The notes beneath the pieces are model-generated. The model was not told the DNA's origin. It ran no database searches and saw only the letters and a list, made by a program, of their open reading frames with translations. The position numbers and the translations under genes are program-made. Shown here piece after piece: positions 1-8,300 of a DNA stretch of 64,000 nt (the first letter of the stretch is position 1; each line of letters starts with the position of its first letter). Source of the DNA: Denitrobacterium detoxificans. GTDB lineage: Bacteria; Actinomycetota; Coriobacteriia; Coriobacteriales; Eggerthellaceae. The stretch is from positions 2,078,432 to 2,142,431 of the forward strand of contig NZ_CP011402.1 of NCBI RefSeq assembly GCF_001643775.1. Direction: 5' to 3'.

Positions 1-363
1 ATCGTCGAACAGCTACTCGACGCAGTGGAACTCGCCATTGCGCTTGGGGCGAAGATGTCCGCGCAATTCGATGCCTTACTTAATGCATGGAACGAGTCGT
101 TTATCGAGCGCAAGGGGGCGAAAATCTACGAACTGCCCGCGCTGCTCGTAGAGCAGCCCGTGGTCAATACAGCATACGTCGCCAAGCGGCTCGGCATCTC
201 CGACAGGGCAGCACGCGACCTTATCGCCAAGGCTTGCGACTACGGCATCCTATCCAAGATGGGCAACGCACGGCGTGGCGCATTCTACCAAGCGCTCGAA
301 CTCATCGAGATTATCGAGGAGGCTTCGAGCGCGAAGGGGCTGCGGAGAGCGAAAGCTAGATAG
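1..363 (+). CDS. Fic family protein, C-terminal part (truncated by window edge)
   Basis: The reading frame is open from base 1 and stops at 361-363, so only the last 120 residues or so of a longer protein are visible. The visible part has a helical segment (MSAQFDALLNAWNES) followed by a winged-helix region whose recognition portion reads AYVAKRLGISDRAARDLIAK. This is the usual C-terminal arrangement of Fic/DOC-type AMP-transferases that carry a wHTH tail. The catalytic HPFxxGNGR motif would lie upstream, outside the window, so activity cannot be judged. It sits 115 bases ahead of an Abi gene, which fits a defence or toxin-antitoxin island. A stand-alone wHTH regulator is possible but less likely given the preceding helix. 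Confidence 0.65.
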   Translation: MVEQLLDAVELAIALGAKMSAQFDALLNAWNESFIERKGAKIYELPALLVEQPVVNTAYVAKRLGISDRAARDLIAKACDYGILSKMGNARRGAFYQALELIEIIEEASSAKGLRRAKAR

Positions 364-477
364 TCTCCTCTTTGCGCCAAACCGCCATCCGCTTCAGCGC
401 TACGACAAAAGTCAAACCAGTTCTCTTTCACAAAAAATCGCATTTAGCCATATAGATACATTTCAAAACAATATCTT

Positions 478-1458
478 ATGGAAATTGAATATAATCCACT
501 CATGACGAGTGACCCCAAACATATCAAGCCCTGGCTTAACCCCCAAGAGCAAGTCGAACACCTGAAAAGCAAAGGCGTTCGGTTCAACCTTATTTCCGAA
601 AACGAGGCAATCGAATACCTATCTAAGAACAGTAATTACTTCAGGCTGCGGTCATACCGAACCGGGTTCCCAAAAGTAGACGCGGGACCTCGCAAGGGAG
701 AATACGCTAACCTCGACTTCAAAATGCTCATCGATTTATCCATCGTTGACATGCTTCTTCGTTACGAGATGCTCCCCATGACGCTCGATATCGAGCATTT
801 CGCAAAGGTAAGGCTGCTTCAGAGGATTGAAACAGAGGGCGAAGACGGTTACGAAATCGTCGCATCATTTCTTAAAGAGGACGAGCAGAGCTTTACGAGA
901 ATCAAAAGGGAGCTCGAGCAATGCAGAAAAAGCCCCTACATCAAAGGCATTGTCGATAAATACCCCAATTACGATTTCCCTGTTTGGGCTTTCCTCGAAT
1001 TGCTGACTTTTGGCTCATTCGTTTACTTTCATCAGCATTGCGCTACCCAATTCAACGACAAAGAAATGCGCAAGCGGTTCTACGCCCTTCAAAGCGTAAG
1101 AAGCATTCGAAATGCCTGTGCCCACAACAACTGCATCCTAAACGAACTAGCTAGCGGCAAACCCATGCACTACCCCCAGAAAACCGTTTCGAATGCAATC
1201 AGCAAAATCAACAGCATCGGAAAAGAGCAACGAACATCCAAACTCAAAAACGATCGAATGCAAGAAATAGCTACAACCCTACACACTCACAGCATAGTAG
1301 TTTCGCCGGGAGTTAAAGCAAACAGGGCGGCTCACCTTCATACTTTCGCAGCAAGAATGAACAAGCACATTAACTACTACGAAGGCAATTACCAGGTCTC
1401 ATCTGCATTTGATTTCATCTCCAAACTCATCAACGCCTGGTACCCTCAGAATAGATGA
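478..1458 (+). CDS. Abi_2 (AbiD/AbiF-like) HEPN abortive-infection protein
   Basis: This 326-residue protein matches the Abi_2 family pattern. The N-terminus reads KPWLNPQEQVEHLKSKGV and is followed by the family signature IEYLSKNSNYFRLRSY (about residues 46-60). A C-terminal HEPN ribonuclease motif R-x4-H is present as RNACAH at residues 211-216. Family members are single-HEPN RNases or RNA-binding toxins that block growth on phage infection. The gene is clearly richer in A+T than the chromosome around it, which suggests horizontal acquisition. Neither ATG 478 nor the in-frame ATG 502 has a good Shine-Dalgarno sequence; homology begins around residue 15, so either could be used. The stop is followed 17 bases later by a promoter and a small structured RNA candidate. 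The family call is firm; AbiF versus AbiD is not resolved. Confidence 0.88.
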   Translation: MEIEYNPLMTSDPKHIKPWLNPQEQVEHLKSKGVRFNLISENEAIEYLSKNSNYFRLRSYRTGFPKVDAGPRKGEYANLDFKMLIDLSIVDMLLRYEMLPMTLDIEHFAKVRLLQRIETEGEDGYEIVASFLKEDEQSFTRIKRELEQCRKSPYIKGIVDKYPNYDFPVWAFLELLTFGSFVYFHQHCATQFNDKEMRKRFYALQSVRSIRNACAHNNCILNELASGKPMHYPQKTVSNAISKINSIGKEQRTSKLKNDRMQEIATTLHTHSIVVSPGVKANRAAHLHTFAARMNKHINYYEGNYQVSSAFDFISKLINAWYPQNR

Positions 1459-1475
1459 ATTTCGCACTAATTTAG

Positions 1476-1504
1476 TTGAATGCAACGAACCAAAGGGCTA
1501 AACT
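1476..1504 (+). promoter_or_regulatory. Candidate sigma-70 promoter for a small RNA downstream of abi
   Basis: TTGAAT (1476-1481) and TAAACT (1499-1504) are separated by exactly 17 bases. Each matches four of six consensus positions. The predicted start is near 1511, just before two strong hairpins and a terminator, with no open reading frame to serve. It lies downstream of the abi stop codon, so it would make a separate transcript. Confidence 0.5.
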
Positions 1505-1510
1505 ATGCCC

Positions 1511-1576
1511 ACGATGCAAAACGGCTTGCCGTTTTATAAAGGGGGGTCTCCGCAAGGGGAAACCCCTTAATTTTTT
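1511..1576 (+). ncRNA. Candidate structured small RNA paired with the HEPN Abi protein
   Basis: About 66 bases run from the predicted start to a terminator. Hairpin 1 (1518-1535) has a 7-bp stem AAAACGG/CCGTTTT closed by a CUUG tetraloop with a G-C closing pair, a known extra-stable loop. Hairpin 2 (1539-1568) has a GC-rich stem interrupted by an internal GG/AA loop, a GNRA tetraloop (GCAA), and is followed by T6. There is no credible ORF. Single-HEPN Abi proteins of the AbiF type are reported to be accompanied by a conserved structured RNA, and type III toxin-antitoxin systems use an RNA antitoxin. The role here is inferred from position and structure. The alternative is a plain 3' terminator region of abi. 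Confidence 0.55.
1539..1576 (+). terminator. Rho-independent terminator with GNRA-capped stem
   Basis: Left arm 1539-1551 and right arm 1556-1568 pair around a GCAA loop (1552-1555). The stem contains a symmetric internal GG/AA loop. The sequence TTAATTTTTT follows at 1567-1576. It would end both the abi mRNA and any RNA started at about 1511. Confidence 0.7.
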
Positions 1577-1661
1577 CAAGCGCAAGTAGCTAACGAGCGA
1601 AACCCCGCAGAAAAGCTGACGATTTGCCACGCACGTCTTTCATTCCCGCAAGCAACCCCAC

Positions 1662-1855
1662 CTAAAACTGGAAGTAGATAAACGGGTTGAACGATCCGGA
1701 AAGCACGTTCGCTGCGGAAAGGGCTAGCAGGCCCAGCAGCAACACATCCCAAAGCGTTAGAACAACCTGGTAGATGACCGCCTTGCGCGCGTCTGCAGGC
1801 TTGGCATCGGTCACGCACAGCAGGTCGGCCGCGGCCGTTTTGGGGTGCGCAGTGC
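1662..1855 (-). pseudogene. 3' remnant of an MBOAT (AlgI/DltB-like) acyltransferase gene
   Basis: On the minus strand the last 60 or so codons encode a hydrophobic helix (VVLTLWDVLLLGLLALSAAN) and end in NPFIYFQF before the stop at 1662-1664. The ending NPFIYFxF is the characteristic C-terminus of membrane-bound O-acyltransferases of the AlgI/DltB type. Upstream of about 1855 the frame loses similarity and runs into an AbiEi-like gene on the opposite strand. The rest of the MBOAT gene is therefore missing and this is only its tail. Whether the acyltransferase once belonged to the surface-polymer cluster nearby cannot be told. Confidence 0.5.
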
Positions 1856-2249
1856 CACCCGGAGCCAACACGCTCATGCGCTCGCGGCTAATCTCATTGG
1901 CCCCGAAGCTTACATCTACGGCGAATCCGTCATCGCAATGCTCGACCTCGCACCCACGGACCCAAGCCTCATCTACGTCGCGACGCCAAAACGAGTCCGG
2001 AAAAAGCTTTCCTCCAACATCGTCATGGTGCATACGCCCAACCAAACCACGACTATCTATGACAGCATCGCTTCTCAGACAGCAACTGCCGCCATCCAAT
2101 CCTGCATAGGCAAAATGACACCAGAGCGTCTAGCGCAAGCAGCATATAACGCGATGCAGGACGGCTATATCACCAAACGCGAACACAAAACGCTCGTAGA
2201 GAAAATGGGGATGGGACGCTTACTCGCAAGGCGCACTCATCACTTATAA
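1845..2249 (+). pseudogene. Truncated type IV toxin-antitoxin AbiEi-like antitoxin
   Basis: From about residue 15 the frame looks like the body of an AbiEi antitoxin. It contains GPEAYIYGESVIAMLDLAP, the family-typical YVATPKRVRKKL, a threonine-rich TIYDSIASQT, and the C-terminal YITKREHKTLVEKM. The N-terminal winged-helix DNA-binding domain is absent; its place is taken by the MBOAT tail on the other strand, so the gene is 5'-truncated. No AbiEii nucleotidyltransferase toxin follows. After the stop another frame (2236-2343) encodes about 35 residues ending NALLNAANPNA, a further unidentified fragment. The product would lack DNA binding and is probably non-functional. Confidence 0.55.
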
Positions 2250-2949
2250 GGGCGAGCCGATAATCACACCCATCTTATGCGACCAATTCGGAAGCAATCA
2301 AGCTTACAACGCCTTGCTAAATGCAGCGAACCCAAACGCTTAGTCACCTACTCATCAACTTGACGCATTGGCACCCCATCCAACCCGCACTCAGCGAAGC
2401 CCCATCGCTCATCAAACGCCCGCCTCCGCCACTCAAGCTCTTCAGGACCAAGCTTTCTTATCGCCCATGCAATATCCCGTCCGCATAAACTGGGCCGACT
2501 GGACAATACATCGCCAAAAAACTCGAGCAGCATCTGCATCCCAAGCGTCATAACAAACATTGTAAACAGGGACAATAACGCTCGCCATCAACGGCGATTC
2601 CGCTGCAGCCCGCATCCAAACTCCTCATATAACTCAACGGCAAAGTCGAGCCAGCAAGTCTGACGCGACAAGAGAATACTATACTTATTGCCCGACTGCG
2701 GCATATGCTCTTCATGACGCCCAATAACACCCCCCACATCAAACACCAGCGCATTCATCGCAATCATTCTTACCCCGGAATCGAAACACACCCGTTTGCG
2801 ACGCCCCAAACCGATCAAACATAGGTGTCGTTATATACGCCTCTCGCTTAATCATCGAGCAACCATGCCTCTGACTTCGTATAATATCGATTCAAGAAGT
2901 CAGATTACGCACTATGCGACACATACCTGACGGGGGGTCAGCGCATACC
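2250..2949. other. Gene-poor, decayed 0.7-kb stretch
   Basis: No intact gene is recognisable. On the minus strand three short frames in a row (2588-2818, 2548-2754, 2348-2575) could be pieces of one broken gene. The first contains ALVFDVGGVIGRHEEH and the last contains RKLGPEELEWRRRAFDE. I do not recognise the family and cannot show that they were ever one gene. The base composition is more AT-rich than the chromosome downstream, like the rest of the island. No transposase or attachment-site duplication is visible. Confidence 0.4.
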
Positions 2950-4053
2950 ATGGAAGCGAAGCAAGCAACGCAACCGACGAAAAGCAAACGAAATTACGGG
3001 GTCGACTTACTTCGCGTGTTTGCGATTCTTTGTGTGGTGCTCCTCCACGAGGGGTCGCATGGCGGACTCATTGGCGCAACAACCGGCGTTCACCACAATG
3101 CCGTAATGCTCGTGATGGCCTGCGCGTATTGCGCCGTCGACTGCTTCGTGATTATAGGTGGATTTTGCCAGGTTGACCTGCGATTCAAATCAAAACGCAT
3201 TCTCTCGCTTTGGGCAACGGCACTCTTCTATTCGGTGGCAGTTACGATCTTCATGCTGTTCTATAACGCAACGGCGCTACCCGAACTCCCATTCCTAAGG
3301 ATGTTTCTTCCCGTTCTCACTAATTGCTGGTGGTTCTTCACGGCCTACTTCGGATTAATGCTTGTTTCGCCCCTCATAAACCTCGTGTTCAAGCACCTCG
3401 ACGAGCGCAAAATCAAAACTCTCTTCGCACTATGCCTCATTGCATTCTGCGTTGCGCCTTTCATAGCCGGCACTGACATCTTCAGGTTCAACAGTGGTTA
3501 TTCCTTTGGATGGTTCGTTGTTCTATATGTCATCGGCGCTTGCATTCGCAAGATCAACCCGTTCGAAAACTGGCACAAGCGATGGCTCATCGTCTACGCG
3601 ATATGCGTTGCATGCTGCTGGATCATGGCCACATACGGCAATGGTGCCGGAATCCAACCAGCCCTCATCCCCGACCATCCCTGGCAATGGCTGTCCTACC
3701 TATCGCCATTCATCCTCGTATCTAGCATTGCGCTACTGATGTTCTTCTCTCGCCTAAACATCCAAGGGAAGGCGCTCACATCAATCATCGCATTTCTTAC
3801 GCCTAGCGTATTCGCCGTATATCTAATTAGCGATCATGAGCTCATTCGAAACGAGTTCATGAAGGGCGGGCCCGCGTTTGCGGCATCCCTGCACACCAGC
3901 GAAATGATTCTCGTCATGCTAGGTATCGCTGCTGGCGTCTTCGTCATTTGCACCCTAATCGACAAGCTCCGCGCGCTCGTTTTCAAGCTATTCAAAGTCG
4001 ACAATGGGATTCTTGCTTTGGGCAAACGCATAGACGAACGACTCGGAATCTAG
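2950..4053 (+). CDS. Membrane acyltransferase, acyltransferase-3 family
   Basis: This polytopic membrane protein of about 367 residues belongs to the acyltransferase_3 family, which transfers acetyl or other acyl groups to sugars of surface polymers. The N-terminal signature YGVDLLRVFAILCVVLLHEG contains the conserved R and H of the first helix. About ten hydrophobic helices follow. ATG 2950 is chosen over ATG 2914 because a GGGGGGT stretch lies upstream of it and the signature begins about 15 residues later. The gene faces a second acyltransferase convergently across 91 bases and adjoins a large glycosyltransferase, so decoration of a wall glycopolymer is the likely job. The acceptor cannot be named. 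Confidence 0.85.
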   Translation: MEAKQATQPTKSKRNYGVDLLRVFAILCVVLLHEGSHGGLIGATTGVHHNAVMLVMACAYCAVDCFVIIGGFCQVDLRFKSKRILSLWATALFYSVAVTIFMLFYNATALPELPFLRMFLPVLTNCWWFFTAYFGLMLVSPLINLVFKHLDERKIKTLFALCLIAFCVAPFIAGTDIFRFNSGYSFGWFVVLYVIGACIRKINPFENWHKRWLIVYAICVACCWIMATYGNGAGIQPALIPDHPWQWLSYLSPFILVSSIALLMFFSRLNIQGKALTSIIAFLTPSVFAVYLISDHELIRNEFMKGGPAFAASLHTSEMILVMLGIAAGVFVICTLIDKLRALVFKLFKVDNGILALGKRIDERLGI

Positions 4054-4144
4054 CAGAACCGAAGTATACGCCACCCTTCCTAAACTATAGCGACAACGCA
4101 ATAAGCAACCCCTTAGACGCACGAAAGCCAATCAACGCAACAGA

Positions 4145-5293
4145 TTACGTAAGCCACTTGCCCACACGAGGAATTGCTCGAATGGCGGCAACAAGGAGCA
4201 GCGACACCCCGAACACAGCAAGCGTCGCAACAGGAATTGCCAAAAACGTATTGAACGACACAGCATTGAGGCCAACCGCCTCAAAAGCATAAATCACAAA
4301 GAGATGGACGAGGTAGACGCCGAAAACCCTATCCGATAGCCACCGTACACACCCAGCTACTTTTGCAGACGGACTCCAGAACTGCATTGTCTCCTTGGCG
4401 AAGGCGAATAGCCCCACAGACCCTGTGAAAACAAACACCCTGAAATTTGTCATAAGGGTCACATTTGGCTTGCCCTCCATGCCGGACTGCATAAAGACCA
4501 GCCACGTACCCGCAGCCAAAGCCAACACGCCTACAACTAAAAAAGCTATCGGCCGATGGACTTTGATGGTGCTGAGATGATAGCCCAGAACGAAATAGAA
4601 CGAATAGCCAACTGCGAATTGGAAATTGAAATCCCCAACCAAGTTGTTGTAAGCGGACGCGAACGCAACAACATGAGGCTCGCTCGAAAGAGCGAGTAAA
4701 TCCGATATGCTTGGCAGCGCAAGAGCGAATATGAGGCCCAGGAGCAAAAAGGCCTTTCTCAGATTCGCATCAGACGTAAAGGATCTCAGCAGCGGCGTAA
4801 TAAGATACAAGCCCGCAATCATCGGAATGAACCAGAAATGCAGCGGGCCCCTTATCAGATTGCAAACATAGGTAAGCAGCAAGCCATTAGACTGAATGCT
4901 CTCCGTCGCAATGGCGGTCAGGTAGAACGCATACAGCACGGACCATACGGCAAACGCCACGCCCAGCCTGGGAAGGTACTTCTTGAATACTCTATCGTAC
5001 GTTACTTCTTTTGCGGGATTCAGAAACAGCACGCCACTAATCATTACGAAAACGGGAACGGCTACGTGTGCAAATTCGTCAAAGAGGCACATCGCAAAAT
5101 ACCTCGTGGAAGCAATATCAACTTGGTAAAAATGCCAAGCGCAAACATGAATCATCACAACGCAAAAAATGGCAAAAACCCTCAAAACATCAAGGTAATA
5201 CAGTCGCCCCTGTAAGGACATCCCACTAGGCTCCGAATCTATCCTAAGCGCCCTAACCGACCGACCATCGGCATTCACCTGTGGCTCATTCAT
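4145..5293 (-). CDS. Membrane acyltransferase, acyltransferase-3 family
   Basis: The 382-residue product is another acyltransferase_3 protein. A short cytoplasmic leader is followed by the signature RLYYLDVLRVFAIFCVVMIH (conserved R and H) and about ten transmembrane helices, the last ending near VSLLLVAAIRAIPRVG. The frame could be extended to a TTG at 5371, but ATG 5293 has a GGGAG Shine-Dalgarno sequence about 8 bases away and is preferred. It lies downstream of, and in the same direction as, the 1464-residue glycopolymer transferase, with a hairpin between them. It probably O-acylates the polymer made by that enzyme. It is only distantly similar to its convergent neighbour, so this is not a recent duplication. 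Confidence 0.87.
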   Translation of the reverse strand: MNEPQVNADGRSVRALRIDSEPSGMSLQGRLYYLDVLRVFAIFCVVMIHVCAWHFYQVDIASTRYFAMCLFDEFAHVAVPVFVMISGVLFLNPAKEVTYDRVFKKYLPRLGVAFAVWSVLYAFYLTAIATESIQSNGLLLTYVCNLIRGPLHFWFIPMIAGLYLITPLLRSFTSDANLRKAFLLLGLIFALALPSISDLLALSSEPHVVAFASAYNNLVGDFNFQFAVGYSFYFVLGYHLSTIKVHRPIAFLVVGVLALAAGTWLVFMQSGMEGKPNVTLMTNFRVFVFTGSVGLFAFAKETMQFWSPSAKVAGCVRWLSDRVFGVYLVHLFVIYAFEAVGLNAVSFNTFLAIPVATLAVFGVSLLLVAAIRAIPRVGKWLT

Positions 5294-5327
5294 CACGGAT
5301 GCTCCCGCTTCGTCCCTATCCAACAAA

Positions 5328-5357
5328 GAGCGCCCATCACCATTCCGATGGGCGCTC
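5328..5357 (-). terminator. Intercistronic hairpin, possible partial terminator
   Basis: A perfect 11-bp stem (GAGCGCCCATC, 5328-5338, with its complement at 5347-5357) has an 8-base loop. On the minus strand it is followed by TTTGTTGG. It lies 15 bases after the stop of the large transferase and ahead of the acyltransferase gene, so it could attenuate read-through between them. Confidence 0.5.
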
Positions 5358-5372
5358 AACAGCGTACGCAAA

Positions 5373-8300
5373 CTAAAGGTCTAACGCGAGCTCTTTGAAC
5401 GAGTTTTCGCACTCGAAGCAAATCGATAAATTCCGCGTCGTAACAGGAACTTTAACCTTGTCAAACACTGCCACATTCAGGCCACCAACAATCGAGTGAT
5501 CGAGGGAGACGATTTCGTAATCGGTCCTATCTGCGTTATAAGCGCGCAGGTAAACGCTCTCATTGGCTATCTCACCATTGGGGAATGTACCCTCAACGGA
5601 AAGCGTTCCCCTTATCGTCACCGTGGACATATCCCTCAAGGAACCCTCGTCCGCAAACGACATCGACGTCATTCGGTTGAAGCGCATCTTGTCCTCGATA
5701 ACGGACTCGATACAGTGAATCCACTTCGACCTGTACGAATGGTACGAGAACGCAGACATCGATTCGTAGGCAAACCAGGAGAAGTGCGGCAGCAAATCTT
5801 TGACGTTCTTGAAATAGAAAACAATCTGGTCGACAAGGGCGTCCTCGTTGTTCGCAGGAACCAAAAACCCGTTCTTGCCATTCTTGATAAAGTCGCTCGG
5901 ACCAAACTTGATATCGTAAGAAATCGCAGGACAACCATGAGACAAACTCTCGCCAAGAGCAAGAGGCAGACCCTCGCATTTGCTTGCCATAATGGACAAC
6001 GCAGCGTTGTCGTAAACCTCGCCGGGATTATCGACATACGACATCACCGAAATGCAATGGCTGTATCCAAGCTTCTTCACGAGTTCGGCGGTTTCATCAC
6101 GCAAAGCGCCAGAGCCATACATTTCAAGATGAATGCCTGGCACACGCTTCTCAGCCCTGCCAAACGCCCGCACGATAGCCGCCGGTTGCTTCTCAGGCGA
6201 AAAACGACCGATAAATACAGCTCGTTTCGTATTGCGGCTCCCTGGAGACACCCTGGGCGACTTGGTGAATACATTGGGAACGACATGAAATATCGTGCGC
6301 TTCCCAAGACGCTTTTCCGCCTGACGCTTAGCGGCTTCGGTTAGGAACACCATACCGTCAACCTCAACAGGAAGTTTCTCGATATTGTTCGTCATCCTGG
6401 GGTTGATGGAGGAGTACCAATTGCGCTCTCCGCCATAGCCAACGCCATGAGAAATCGCAATTCGGTAGACATTCTTGTCCGATTCGTCGATGTACCTGAA
6501 GCCAGGCTCCGTATCCAGCATGGGGTCATGGAATACGACAACGTCCTTCGCGCTCAGGTCGTTAACGTACCCAGAGTAGAACTTTTCCCTGAGAACAGAG
6601 CGATTCCGAAGAGCCTCCTCGTTGCCATCCGACTGCCTCTTCAGAATGACGCTTGGGTCCTTATCCGGCCCTTTCGCATCGCAATACTTAAGCGACATGT
6701 AATTAAAGCGCGAAGGCGAATAGAAATGCTCGAAATACACCTTGTCGGTGTTCGGCAAATAATTCGTACGAGCAACGCGAACAGAGCCCTCATACTCATC
6801 GATGCTATAATAATCCGCCTCGTTAATTACAGGCAAATTACCTTCCCCGTCGGACAGTTTCTCGCCAAAATAGTCTTCGATGGCAACAAACTTGATTCCC
6901 GTGATTTCCGGGTAGGCATTCTCAGCCCAGTATTTCACATTGCCCAGCTGCTTCTTTCCCAAAGCGCCAAGCAGGACGGTCACGGAGCAGCCCTCTCGGA
7001 CCAGCATGCAGGCCCTATCGAGCATTGCGCGGGTCATGCCACCTGCACGTGATTGCAGCTCGCCCCAAAGGAAAACGTACTCGCAATCGGGAAACGGCTT
7101 ATCCAAAGCCAAAGGAACCGGATTGCCAGTAAGAACCGCATTGTAGATACGGTCACAATTATGCAAATCTCGATGGAGGAAGAAATCCTTCATCTGGTCA
7201 GCGTACACCGCTTCCGGCTCACCATCACGCGCAAGGATTTCGCCCAATTCCGTAACAGCATCATCCGCAGAAAGCAAGCATTTGCCAAACGTGCCATCAA
7301 GCGGCAAATCAGTTTCGCGATAGGTACACATTCCTGACTTGAACTGCATGTAGTCGGGGAAGAAGTACATGATGGCGCGCTGAAGGTACACGAAATCAAA
7401 TCGATACGACGAATAGTCGGTAATGAAGACCTTATAGGACGTCTCGTCTACAGATTCCGCAGCGGATCTGATACGCTCGAATTTGCTCTCGAGCATATCG
7501 CCATACAGTTCTTGCAAAATTGGATGAAGCTTTACGTCGAGCGTATAGTCATAGCGCTCGAGCAAGTCATTAAGACGTTCGGAATTCAAAAACGCTTCTA
7601 TTTCCTTGTAGAACTCCGAAGCCTTGAACGCCTTCACCGTGGGCTCCCACTGGCCATCCTTCTTCTGCTTGACCACGTACGAACGCCAAGACGGCGCAAA
7701 GAGAATCTTTCGCTCAGGAGTCGCAGATAAATCCATCGTGTCATAACGCGGCATGCCAGACGCAATGAGCTCGTTTTTCTTGAAGCCGTACACGTTAATA
7801 AGATTCGACACTTCGAATGAGGTAGAAACGACTTCCTTGTCGATGAGCAAACGGTCCATCGAATACTTCCACGGCTGATGCGCATGGAGTACGCCATGCT
7901 GTAGATAGACGATTTCAGCATTGAACAGGTCCGCGTATCTCCGATACATAGACTGGCCAAATGCCATGTAATTCGCCTGCTCAACATAGGCAGTTAGAAT
8001 CTTTTCCGCGAGCAGAAAGAGAAGCTTGTGCTTGCGTCCACGGAAGGGAATAACGTGAGAAAGCTGGTTCTTCGTGAAGAGATGCTTACGCGTGGCGATG
8101 TCGTCATTCACAACGTAGTAGCGTTCTATGCCATCATTTTTATCCCAGTCATGCTGGAATTGGAAGTAAGCATTGTTCTTCTCAACTCCATGGCAATCAT
8201 GATAAAGCCAAACCCGTTTTCCCTGAGCACGATATCGCCTAACGAGCTTACGCATGAACCATTGCTTGGAGCGCTTCTTCTCAAGCGAATCATCAATCGC

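Noticed and set aside
5294-5371. TTG start at 5371 for the acyltransferase
   Set aside because: No Shine-Dalgarno sequence is present and the terminator-like hairpin lies inside the added codons. ATG 5293 has GGGAG at the right distance.
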